A DNA stretch of 64,000 nucleotides from Lachnospiraceae bacterium (GTDB taxonomy: Bacteria > Bacillota > Clostridia > Lachnospirales > Lachnospiraceae): assembly GCA_910575565.1 (NCBI GenBank), contig CAJTFL010000007.1, positions 124,001-188,000 on the forward strand, read 5' to 3'. Position 1 is the first letter of the stretch. Each line of letters starts with the position of its first letter. Below the pieces are notes generated by a model, which worked only from the letters and a program-made list of their open reading frames with translations, was not told the DNA's origin and did no database searches. Shown here in pieces: positions 16,621 to 24,112 of the stretch. The position numbers and the translations under genes were made by a program.

Positions 16621-16965
16621 ATGGTACGGCATAATGAACCGATAGTAAAGGAAAATCTTAGGGGAGGAAAAGGCCATGTGGTGTTTTACCACATCCTGGA
16701 GGAAAAGGAGCTGATGGGTCACGGAAGTATGTATGCGAGAGTGGTTATCCCCCCTCATTGCAGCATTGGCTGGCATCAGCACATAGGGAATACAGAGCCG
16801 TATTATGTGATTAAAGGCGAGGGGATTTTTACGGATAATGACAAAACCCAGACCGTTGTCCGTCCTGGGGATATCTGCACGATTCAATGCGGGCAGTGGC
16901 ACAGCATGGAAAATAACGGTGAGGAAGACATGGAAATGATCGCTTTGATCATTAATGAGGGGTAA
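16621..16965 (+). CDS. small single-domain cupin protein
   Basis: 114 residues folding as one beta-barrel cupin. Motif 1 is IGWHQHIGNTEPYYVIKGEG (two His, one Glu metal ligands) and motif 2 is PGDICTIQCGQWHSMEN (third His), so a metal site is intact. Such stand-alone cupins include sugar isomerases, dioxygenases and binding proteins; substrate cannot be given. TAAGGAGG lies 8 nt before ATG 16621. It is monocistronic after the pckA terminator. Confidence 0.85.
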   Translation: MVRHNEPIVKENLRGGKGHVVFYHILEEKELMGHGSMYARVVIPPHCSIGWHQHIGNTEPYYVIKGEGIFTDNDKTQTVVRPGDICTIQCGQWHSMENNGEEDMEMIALIINEG

Positions 16966-17085
16966 TTCAGGCAATGCCGCAAGTAACTCTGATTCTGCAT
17001 ATGATACAACGATTAAAGGGTTGTATTGAAAGTGTCAGAATTTTATCGCGGGCATCCACGGGAGTGTCAAGATTTGGGGGGAGTG

Positions 17086-17313
17086 TCAATTCTCCCCCAC
17101 CGTCGTCACCAACGCCTGGCATCTCCCATTTATCTCATAAGCCCCGCTCCCCGCAGAAAGGAAAAAGCTATCCCCCTTCTGATAAGCCAAGGTTTCCCCG
17201 CCACAGGAAATTTCCCCTTCCCCTTCCATGAAAAGCAGGCTGACAAAAGACTCCTCCCCGATATGCCCACTCATCATATCCATCACCTGGCCGTCTAAAT
17301 TCAGCGTAAATGA
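17086..17313 (-). pseudogene. manA: C-terminal remnant of class I mannose-6-phosphate isomerase
   Basis: An open stretch of about 75 codons with no proper start reads FTLNLDGQV, then EESFVSLLFMEGEGEI, TLAYQKGDSFFLSAGSG and RCQALVTTVGE, which is the C-terminal cupin-like lobe of bacterial ManA. Everything N-terminal (about 230 residues including the zinc site) is missing; an in-frame TGA at 17314-17316 closes it upstream. It begins 12 bp after the phosphohexomutase stop, the usual place for manA in a mannose operon, so a deletion removing the front of manA is likely. Confidence 0.7.
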
Positions 17314-17324
17314 TCATTTCCCCA

Positions 17325-19049
17325 TCAGCCTGCCAGCCCCTGCACCGCCTTAAGGAGCTTTTCAAGCTTCTCCTGGCCGTCTTTCCTGCTACTTCCCTTT
17401 ACGCCCACATAGAACTTGATCTTCGGCTCCGTGCCGGAGGGGCGGGCACAGCACCACCCATCCTGTTCCAAATCAAAGTACAGCACATTGGATCTTGGAA
17501 GGCCTGAGGGGGAAACCTTTCCTGTCCCCATATCCTTTACCGTCCCTGCCTCATAGTCCCGGAAGGCCAGCACCTTAAACCCGCCGATCTCCTCCGGGGT
17601 CTGGCTGCGGATCTTTTCCATCATCCCGGCGATCTGCTTCGCCCCATCCTGCCCCTTAAGGGTCACGGTGCACAGCTCTTCCTCATAGTAGCCATAAACT
17701 TCAAACAGCTTTTCCATCTGATCCCACAGCGTCAGACCCTGCTCCTTATAGTAGGCAGCCGCCTCGCACAGAGCCATCACCGCTACCACCGCATCCTTGT
17801 CCCTGGCGTGGGTTCCTTCCAGGCAGCCGTAGCTTTCCTCGTAGCCGAAGATAAACTGATGGGCACGATCCTGTTCAAAAAGCTTAATCTGCTCCCCGAT
17901 ATACTTAAACCCGGTAAGGGTTTCGATTAGCTCCACCTGGTAATGCTTTGCCAGCTTTTTCGCCATCTTCCCGGACACGATGGTTGTCACCACGGCTCCG
18001 TTTTCCGGCAGGATGCCCAGTTCCTTTTTCTGAGAAAGCAGGTATTCCAGGATTACCATGCCGGACATATTTCCCGTAAAGCTTTTGTACGTCCCGTCCC
18101 TGCCGTCCTTGGCGTAAACGCCCAGGCGATCCGCGTCCGGGTCGGTAGCCAGAACAATATCCGCATCCACTTCCCCTGCCAGCTTAAGAGCCAGCTCAAA
18201 AGCTTTCTTATCCTCTGGATTGGGATAGCTTACGGTAGGGAAATTCCCGTCGGGAAGCTCCTGCTCCTTAACCACATATACCTTGGCAAACCCAAGCTCC
18301 TTTAAGATCCGGCGCACCGGCAGATTGCCTGTTCCGTGAAGGGGCGTATACACGATCTTTAACTGATCCGCCTGGCGTTTCACCGCCTCCGGCCGCAGCA
18401 CCAGCTTTTTTAGTGCCTGGATATACCGATCGTCCATCTCTTCCCCGATAATCTCATAAAGCCCCGCTGCCTTAGCCGCCTCTAAATCCATAGTCCTTAC
18501 CTGGGAAAAACTGCCTATCCGGTTAACCTCCCGGATAATCTCCTTATCCCTGGGGGACGTAATCTGCGCCCCGTCTTCCCAGTACACCTTATACCCATTG
18601 TATTCCGCCGGGTTATGGCTGGCCGTCACCACCACCCCTGCCGCGCAGTGCAGCTCCCTGAGAGCGAAGGACAGCTCCGGGGTAGGCCGCAGGGACGGGA
18701 AGATATACGCCTTGATCCCGTTAGCCGCCATGCACAGCGCCGCCTCTTTGGCAAATTCCGCCGACATCCTCCTGGAGTCGTAAGCGATGGCTATCCCCTT
18801 TTCCTGGGCATTTTCCTTAATCATGTAGTTGGCAAGCCCCTGGGTGGCCTTCCGCACCGTGTATATATTCATCCGGTTCGTCCCTGCGCCGATAATCCCC
18901 CTTAAGCCTCCTGTGCCAAATTCCAGGTTCCGGTAAAACCGCTCCTCGATCTCCTCCGGCTCATTGGCAATCCCTTCCAGCTCCTTTTTCGTTGCCTGGT
19001 CAAAATATTCGTCCTCACACCAAAACTGATAAATCTCCTTTGCCGTCAT
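17325..19049 (-). CDS. phospho-sugar mutase (phosphoglucomutase/phosphomannomutase family)
   Basis: Alpha-D-phosphohexomutase that moves phosphate between C6 and C1 of glucose or mannose, feeding glycolysis from glycogen or galactose and supplying sugar nucleotides. 574 residues, the long PgcA-like form. Phosphoserine loop VVTASHNPAEYNGYKVY, metal loop ATDPDADRLGVYA, sugar-binding loop FGYEESYGCLEG and the C-terminal phosphate loop RPSGTEPKIKFYVGV are all intact. AGGGAGG lies 9 nt before ATG. The manA scrap just downstream suggests that mannose was once a substrate context. Confidence 0.92.
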   Translation of the reverse strand: MTAKEIYQFWCEDEYFDQATKKELEGIANEPEEIEERFYRNLEFGTGGLRGIIGAGTNRMNIYTVRKATQGLANYMIKENAQEKGIAIAYDSRRMSAEFAKEAALCMAANGIKAYIFPSLRPTPELSFALRELHCAAGVVVTASHNPAEYNGYKVYWEDGAQITSPRDKEIIREVNRIGSFSQVRTMDLEAAKAAGLYEIIGEEMDDRYIQALKKLVLRPEAVKRQADQLKIVYTPLHGTGNLPVRRILKELGFAKVYVVKEQELPDGNFPTVSYPNPEDKKAFELALKLAGEVDADIVLATDPDADRLGVYAKDGRDGTYKSFTGNMSGMVILEYLLSQKKELGILPENGAVVTTIVSGKMAKKLAKHYQVELIETLTGFKYIGEQIKLFEQDRAHQFIFGYEESYGCLEGTHARDKDAVVAVMALCEAAAYYKEQGLTLWDQMEKLFEVYGYYEEELCTVTLKGQDGAKQIAGMMEKIRSQTPEEIGGFKVLAFRDYEAGTVKDMGTGKVSPSGLPRSNVLYFDLEQDGWCCARPSGTEPKIKFYVGVKGSSRKDGQEKLEKLLKAVQGLAG

Positions 19050-19064
19050 CCTGTTTATCCTCCC

Positions 19065-20145
19065 TTACGCCGCAATAAAAGACAGCAGGTAAAAGGGAAC
19101 CTTTCCCTTTTTTATCACCTCAACCCGTACCCGCCGCAGCCTTCTCTCCTTATGCTCAAAGATCCTTTCCATGTACAGGCAGTCTCCCCAGCTTTCCTCA
19201 AAATTTCCATCTAAAATTACCGAAATTTCCTCGTTTCCATCTATCCCTTCTATCGTTAACCGGGCGATGCAGGCATCCCCTTTCACCGACTTCCTGTACT
19301 GGATAGCCAGGCAGGAACTCGTTATCGCAAAGGCGATCCAGTCTCCCCGTTCTTTTCCTATCCAACCGTTCCGGAAAAAGTCTCCCTGAGCCTTCCCTTC
19401 CTTAACCAAAAAATCTAAATGTCCCCTGGCGTCCGCCGCAAATCCGGACGCTTCCGGAAAACTGTTTAGGCAGTCTAAGCAAACTGCCTGTTCATAGGCA
19501 TTCCTTGTCATCGGCTCCGGAAGCTTTGCCGCCCTTTCTCTTTCCCTTTCCCCTTCCGGAAAATCCTGACGCGAAAGGGCTTCCTCATTCACCTTTTCTA
19601 AGTAACGAATCACTTCATCCGCCACCAGCCTGTGGCCAAAATCGCTGGGATGAAGCCCGTCGGGGGTTAAGTCCTCCCTCCGGTATTTTCCCTCAAGCAT
19701 TCTCTCATAAACCGTGTCCCGGATGCTGACCCAAGAAATTCCGTAGCGGGCCGCCGCCTGATTATGCAGATCCTGGGCGTTTTCCCCTGTATCGTAATAT
19801 ACATTATTTAACACCAGCACTGCCGGCTCTGACGGCCAGCTTAAAAGCTTCCTCAGCACTCCCTCAAAGGTTTCCTGGAAGCACTCCTTTGCCTTATCGT
19901 TTACGCTGAAATCCACGATCACGAAATCCGGCTGCTCCCTTAACAAATCCCGCTCAAGCCTTGCTGCCCCAAAAAGGGAATCCGTCCCCCCGATCCCTGC
20001 ATTCACATAGCGGAAGGACGCCTTGGGGAAAGCCGCCTGCCACCACTGATGCACCAGCGCCCCATAGGAACGCCCCGGCTCCGAGGCCAGGCTCCCCTGG
20101 GTAATGGATCCGCCGAAAGCCCCTATGGTCAGCTCCCCTCCCTGC
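19065..20145 (-). pseudogene. SGNH/GDSL-type esterase lacking its N-terminus (deletion fusion)
   Basis: Homology to SGNH hydrolases (carbohydrate or acyl esterases) starts abruptly at GELTIGAFGGSITQGS, the block I with the nucleophile Ser, and continues through block II/III (NAGIGGTDS, DFSVNDK with Asn) to block V (DGLHPSDFGH with Asp and His). A C-terminal beta domain of about 120 residues follows. No start codon with a ribosome site precedes block I in this frame; the only in-frame GTG (20054) falls after the nucleophile, so translation from there would give an inactive protein. Upstream sequence belongs to a sugar-binding protein in another frame. Confidence 0.75.
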
Positions 20146-20580
20146 GCCGAACGATATAAAATGATCCGGGAGCTCCGCCTTATCCATAGTTGTCGGAATC
20201 ATGCAGATATCGCCCCAATCATCCGTGGTCAGACGCATGGTAATGCTTTCCGCGTAATCCGTCACGCCCTCATAATTAATGGTAATATTAGGGTACATCT
20301 CGTTAAACCTGGTCTTATACTGGGCAAAGGTGGTGTCTATCAAATCCGTCCTCTGGGTCAGCACCTTAATCTCAGCCGTCAGATCCGTATAGTCCTCCCC
20401 CAGCTTAATCGTATCGATAGCAGGAAGATCTGCCGATGCAGATGCCACCCCCCCGTCACCGCCCTTCGGGCTCCCGTCTCCATTTCCTCCGTTGCCGCCA
20501 TCTTTCGAGCCGCAGGCAGCCATGGAAAACGCCATGATACCAGCCATTCCCAGCGCACAGATCCGTCTTGTTCTTTTCAT
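20146..20580 (-). pseudogene. N-terminal fragment of a sugar ABC transporter binding protein
   Basis: ATG 20580 follows AAGGAG by 8 nt and encodes a lipoprotein signal (MKRTRRICALG, then MAFSMAACGS with lipobox Cys), a Gly/Ser/Asp linker, and the first lobe strand-helix units typical of family 1 solute-binding proteins (VLTQRTDLIDTTFAQYKTRF, MYPNITINYEG, WGDICMIPTT). After about 140 residues homology stops near 20146 and the frame runs on through the esterase gene out of register to 19954. About two thirds of the binding protein and presumably the permease genes are gone. Confidence 0.8.
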
Positions 20581-20614
20581 CTCTCGTTCTCCTTTCACAT
20601 TTTGGATTACTTAA

Positions 20615-20633
20615 TTAAGTGCTTATCACTTAA
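20615..20633. promoter_or_regulatory. inverted repeat upstream of the truncated binding-protein gene
   Basis: TTAAGTG (20615-20621) and CACTTAA (20627-20633) are perfect 7-bp arms around 5 nt, lying 35 bp before the start codon; candidate operator for the former transporter. Confidence 0.4.
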
Positions 20634-20899
20634 ATTAATGGTAGCATAATCCGGAATTCTTTTCATCATTAATTATTAAATTTTATATCTAATTTTTGTA
20701 TAAATTTAAATTTTTACTATTTTATCCGTTCTTTTTCTCAAAAAATAATTTACTTTTAATATAACCTAATTTTTTCCATTGGGATATCCAAATAAATATT
20801 TGCAAAAAGTTCTCTTTATTTTCCACCTTATTCCCTTTTTGCCTAATCTTTAGATTAAATCCGATTGGCTAATATTAATTAAGTATTTTCCATTCCTTC
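20634..20899. other. AT-rich intergenic region
   Basis: About 265 bp of strongly AT-rich DNA between the truncated transporter gene and the AraC promoter. I see no gene; it is the divergent control region of the two. Confidence 0.5.
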
Positions 20900-20940
20900 T
20901 TGACTTTCTCGGAAATTAATTATAGTATTAAATTAATACT
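20900..20940 (+). promoter_or_regulatory. probable AraC-gene promoter with 17-bp palindrome
   Basis: TTGACT (20900-20905) and TAGTAT (20923-20928) are 17 nt apart. AGTATTAA-A-TTAATACT (20924-20940) is a perfect palindrome overlapping the -10 box. Downstream, CTGCAGAG (20952-20959) and CTCTGCAG (20998-21005) could fold the leader. Confidence 0.45.
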
Positions 20941-21021
20941 GTTTAAGCAATCTGCAGAGAAATCCGTACATCATGGGCCTGCCGCAAAACAACAGCGCTC
21001 TGCAGCAGCTTCCATCACCTA

Positions 21022-21933
21022 ATGGGGTATCGTATGAATAAAGAAAATCCTTCCAACCTGTTTTTGCCCGCTGCCGCCCTTATGCAGTCGAACAGTTCGT
21101 CCGCTGCCCTTTTAGGGTTTTTTCCGCTCGCCGCAGAGCGTCCCTACCTTTATATCAATGCCTGTTTTTTGGTAATGGCCAAATATCCCTACCGCCACAC
21201 CCAGGAAGGCTGTGACGGATACTGCTTCCTCTACACGGAAAACGGCCAAGGCTCCCTCACCTTGGGAGGCAAAAAGGACGCTCCCATAACCCTGGCTCAA
21301 GAGCAGCTTTTCCTCTGGCCTTGCAGCCAAGGATTTTCCCTGCGCACCGTCTCTTCCCATTGGAACCATTACTTCCTTTTCCTGGACGGAAGGGAGGCCG
21401 AATATTTTTACCGTTTATTTTCCCAAAAGGGAGCGCACCCCTGGCCCGTCCCCCCAAGCTCCCGGCTGCCTTCCCTTCTCTCCGGCCTTTCCCGGAAAGA
21501 CCGGGATGCTTACGCATCGCCCCTGCAGCAGATTTTCCTCTCCACCGCCCTGCTGACGGAAGCCTTGGCTCTCTGCCAAAGCCCCGGGGAGGAAGCCTTA
21601 TGCCCGGACTACCTTTTAGCCATCCGCCGGATGCTGGATGAAGAGTACAGCCTGCCCTGCTCCCTGGATCTTTTAGAAAAACGCTTCCAGGTAAGCAAAT
21701 TCCGGATCGCCCGGGAATTTTCCCAGTACTTCCATCAGGCTCCTATCTCCTACCTAAATTCCAGGAGGCTGGAGGCCGCAAAAAATCTTTTGGTGACTAC
21801 GGATGATAAAATCCATGAGATCAGCGCAAAAACCGGGTTTGGGAATCCTACGCTGTTTATTCGGAGTTTTAAAAAAGAATTTGGGGTGACGCCCCAGGTT
21901 TATCGGAAGGAGAATTCGCAGATACAGCTGTAG
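21022..21933 (+). CDS. AraC family transcriptional regulator
   Basis: 303 residues. The N-terminal 170 form a cupin-type ligand domain (YLYINACFLVMAKYPYRHTQEGCDGY in separate blocks, GQGSLTLGG); the C-terminal 100 carry two HTH motifs, the second well conserved (IHEISAKTGFGNPTLFIRSFKKEFGVTPQVYR). Regulators of this type usually control adjacent sugar genes; here the divergent partner is the deleted transporter, so this regulator may have lost its main target. The start is either 21022 or ATG 21034; neither has a strong ribosome site. Confidence 0.87.
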   Translation: MGYRMNKENPSNLFLPAAALMQSNSSSAALLGFFPLAAERPYLYINACFLVMAKYPYRHTQEGCDGYCFLYTENGQGSLTLGGKKDAPITLAQEQLFLWPCSQGFSLRTVSSHWNHYFLFLDGREAEYFYRLFSQKGAHPWPVPPSSRLPSLLSGLSRKDRDAYASPLQQIFLSTALLTEALALCQSPGEEALCPDYLLAIRRMLDEEYSLPCSLDLLEKRFQVSKFRIAREFSQYFHQAPISYLNSRRLEAAKNLLVTTDDKIHEISAKTGFGNPTLFIRSFKKEFGVTPQVYRKENSQIQL

Positions 21934-21941
21934 AGGGATAG

Positions 21942-22124
21942 AGGTTGTGGGTTTCCTTTGGCTCCATTACTTATTATGGTGACGGAAAAGGCGCTTACCT
22001 TTTTGGCCATGTAGAAGACGTTTATTACTTATTCGATATTACCAACTATAAAATGGATGAAAACGGGGACCCAAATAACTACAAAATGAAAAGCAGCGAA
22101 TTCCACTACGAACTGCAGAATTAG
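21942..22124 (+). pseudogene. C-terminal remnant of an unidentified gene
   Basis: A 60-codon open stretch without ATG or ribosome site that reads like real protein: VSFGSITYYGDGKGAYLFG, then EDVYYLFDITNYKMDENGD and FHYELQN before TAG at 22122. Amino-acid balance and the lack of frame breaks argue for a genuine tail of a larger gene whose front has been lost. I do not recognise the family. It ends 18 bp before a strong terminator, which would have been its own. Confidence 0.5.
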
Positions 22125-22142
22125 CGTATCGTTTAGCCAATT

Positions 22143-22193
22143 AAAAACCTCCTTTTTAGCAAAAGCCAAAGCTTTGCCAAAAAGGAGGTTTTT
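22143..22193. terminator. strong bidirectional terminator
   Basis: A 15-bp perfect stem (22143-22157 with 22179-22193), with further inner pairing of GCAAA-AGC/GCT-TTGC, ending in seven T on the plus strand and five T on the minus strand. Confidence 0.9.
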
Positions 22194-22251
22194 TTCTTTA
22201 TGTTTTTCTTTAAGTCCCTTTCCTATTTTTCTTTTTTCAAAGGCATACGGA

Positions 22252-22359
22252 TCATAAATGACTTATCTCGTCAATAAGCATCTCATTTATCATCCTGATC
22301 GCAAACAGGCCAAGATCTCCGATAGAAAACCCTATCTGCAAGCGCTTCCCTTGCCTCAC
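22252..22359 (-). pseudogene. 35-codon open frame coupled to malL, likely gene remnant
   Basis: GTG 22359 overlaps the GH13 stop codon as GTGA, the classic coupled arrangement. The product reads RLQIGFSIGDLGLFAIRM then INEMLIDEISHL. It is amphipathic and looks like a cut-off protein end rather than random sequence, but I cannot name it. It could equally be a small coupled peptide. Confidence 0.3.
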
Positions 22360-24035
22360 TGCCTGAGAAAATAAACGAAAGCCTCATAAGGCCTGACTAA
22401 ACGCTTCTCCTTACCTTCATCCCCTAAATCCGGATAATTCCCAATCAAACATTGGGCTTCCTTAAATTCCTCCGGCAGCGAAATTTCCCTTTCCTCTTCC
22501 GTAAAGCTGCATACCACCAAAAGCTTCTCCCCTTCAAATTCCCTGGTATAGACAAACAAATCTGGGTCGTCCTCCAAAAGCAGACGGTATTTCCCATGGA
22601 CAATCACCGGGTACTGCTTCCTTAAGGCAATCAGCTTCTGGTAATAGTGGAACACGGAATCCGGATCCTTAAGGGCCGCCTGGGCATTAATCTCCCGGTA
22701 ATTGGGATTAACCAGGATCCAGGGAGTCCCTTTCGTAAACCCTCCGTTAGGGCTGTCATCCCACTGGAACGGGGTGCGGGCGTTATCCCGGCTGATGGCC
22801 GCTATGCAGGGCCAAAATTCCTCATGGGACACCCTTCCGCTTTCGCACCACTCTTCATAGGCATGAACGCTTTCAATATCCCGGAATTCATCAGGGCTTT
22901 TAAAGGGGTAATTGGTCATCCCCAGCTCTTCCCCCTGATAAATATACGGCGTTCCCTGCATCATATGGAGGCAGGTAGCCAGCATTTTCGCTGACCGCAC
23001 CCGGTACTGGGGGCGATCATCCCCAAACCGGGACACTGCCCTAGGCTGATCATGGTTGTCCCAGAATAAGCTGTTCCACGCCTTCCCATAAAGCTCCTCC
23101 TGCCATTTGGACAAGATCTTTTTCAGCGTCACCAAGGGCATCTTCCTATCGTCCCATTTCCCATATTTCCCCTTAGGATCCACGTGCTCAAACTGGAAAA
23201 CCATGTTCAGCTCATGGGTGTCCGTCCCCGCATACAGGCAGGCCTGCTCCGGCGTAACGCCGGAAGTCTCTCCCACTGTCATCAGATCATACCGGGAAAG
23301 CACCCGCTCATTCATTTCCCTTAAATACTGATGGACATTTGGTCCATGGACGCAGTACGGCCCAAAATCCCCATACAGGCCCCCGTTCGCCTTCCCGTCC
23401 GGCATATTGGCCGTCTTAGAGATCATGCTGATCACATCCATGCGGAAGCCGTCAATCCCCTTGTCGCACCACCAGGCCATCATCTGAAAAACCTTGTCCC
23501 GCACCTTGGGATTATCCCAATTCAAATCCGGCTGCTTCTTGGAAAACAGATGCAGGTAATACTGCCCCCTGCCCTCATCAAACTGCCACGCCGAGCCGCT
23601 AAAGCAGGAGCCCCAGTTATTCGGCTCAGAGCCGTCCGCCTTCCCGTCCCTCCAGATATAAAAATCCGCGTATGGGCCTTCCTTCCCCTTCCGGCTCTCC
23701 ACAAACCAGGCGTGCTCATCGGAAGTATGGTTCACCACCAGATCCATAACGATCCGAAGCCCCCGCTTATGTGCCTCTGACAGCAGACGGTCAAAATCCT
23801 CCATCGTCCCAAACTCATCCATAATGGCCTGGTAATCACTGATATCGTAACCATTGTCATCATTGGGCGACTGATAAACCGGGGACATCCAAATCACATC
23901 AATCCCCAATTCCTTTAAATAATCCAATTTGCTGGTGATCCCGTTCAAATCACCAATTCCATCCCCGTTGCTGTCCATAAAGCTCCGGGGATATATCTGG
24001 TAAACAACCGCTTCCTTCCACCATGGTGTCTGCAT
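22356..24035 (-). CDS. malL: GH13 alpha-glucosidase, oligo-1,6-glucosidase type
   Basis: Cytoplasmic retaining glucosidase acting on isomalto-oligosaccharides, panose and similar. 559 residues, normal length. Catalytic residues: Asp200 nucleophile (GFRMDV), Glu256 acid/base (TVGETSG), Asp329 (FWDNHDQ). The residue after the nucleophile is Val201; in this family Val goes with alpha-1,6 preference and Ala with alpha-1,4, so isomaltase activity is favoured. It is the last gene of the ABC importer operon, 77 bp after the GH31 gene, and would hydrolyse the imported sugar. Confidence 0.92.
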   Translation of the reverse strand: MQTPWWKEAVVYQIYPRSFMDSNGDGIGDLNGITSKLDYLKELGIDVIWMSPVYQSPNDDNGYDISDYQAIMDEFGTMEDFDRLLSEAHKRGLRIVMDLVVNHTSDEHAWFVESRKGKEGPYADFYIWRDGKADGSEPNNWGSCFSGSAWQFDEGRGQYYLHLFSKKQPDLNWDNPKVRDKVFQMMAWWCDKGIDGFRMDVISMISKTANMPDGKANGGLYGDFGPYCVHGPNVHQYLREMNERVLSRYDLMTVGETSGVTPEQACLYAGTDTHELNMVFQFEHVDPKGKYGKWDDRKMPLVTLKKILSKWQEELYGKAWNSLFWDNHDQPRAVSRFGDDRPQYRVRSAKMLATCLHMMQGTPYIYQGEELGMTNYPFKSPDEFRDIESVHAYEEWCESGRVSHEEFWPCIAAISRDNARTPFQWDDSPNGGFTKGTPWILVNPNYREINAQAALKDPDSVFHYYQKLIALRKQYPVIVHGKYRLLLEDDPDLFVYTREFEGEKLLVVCSFTEEEREISLPEEFKEAQCLIGNYPDLGDEGKEKRLVRPYEAFVYFLRQ

Positions 24036-24112
24036 CGTTAAACTTCCTTTCCTTCTTCGAGTATAAGATTACCTCCATCTTACCATATGGGGAGGAATCG
24101 GGCAAGAGGGAG

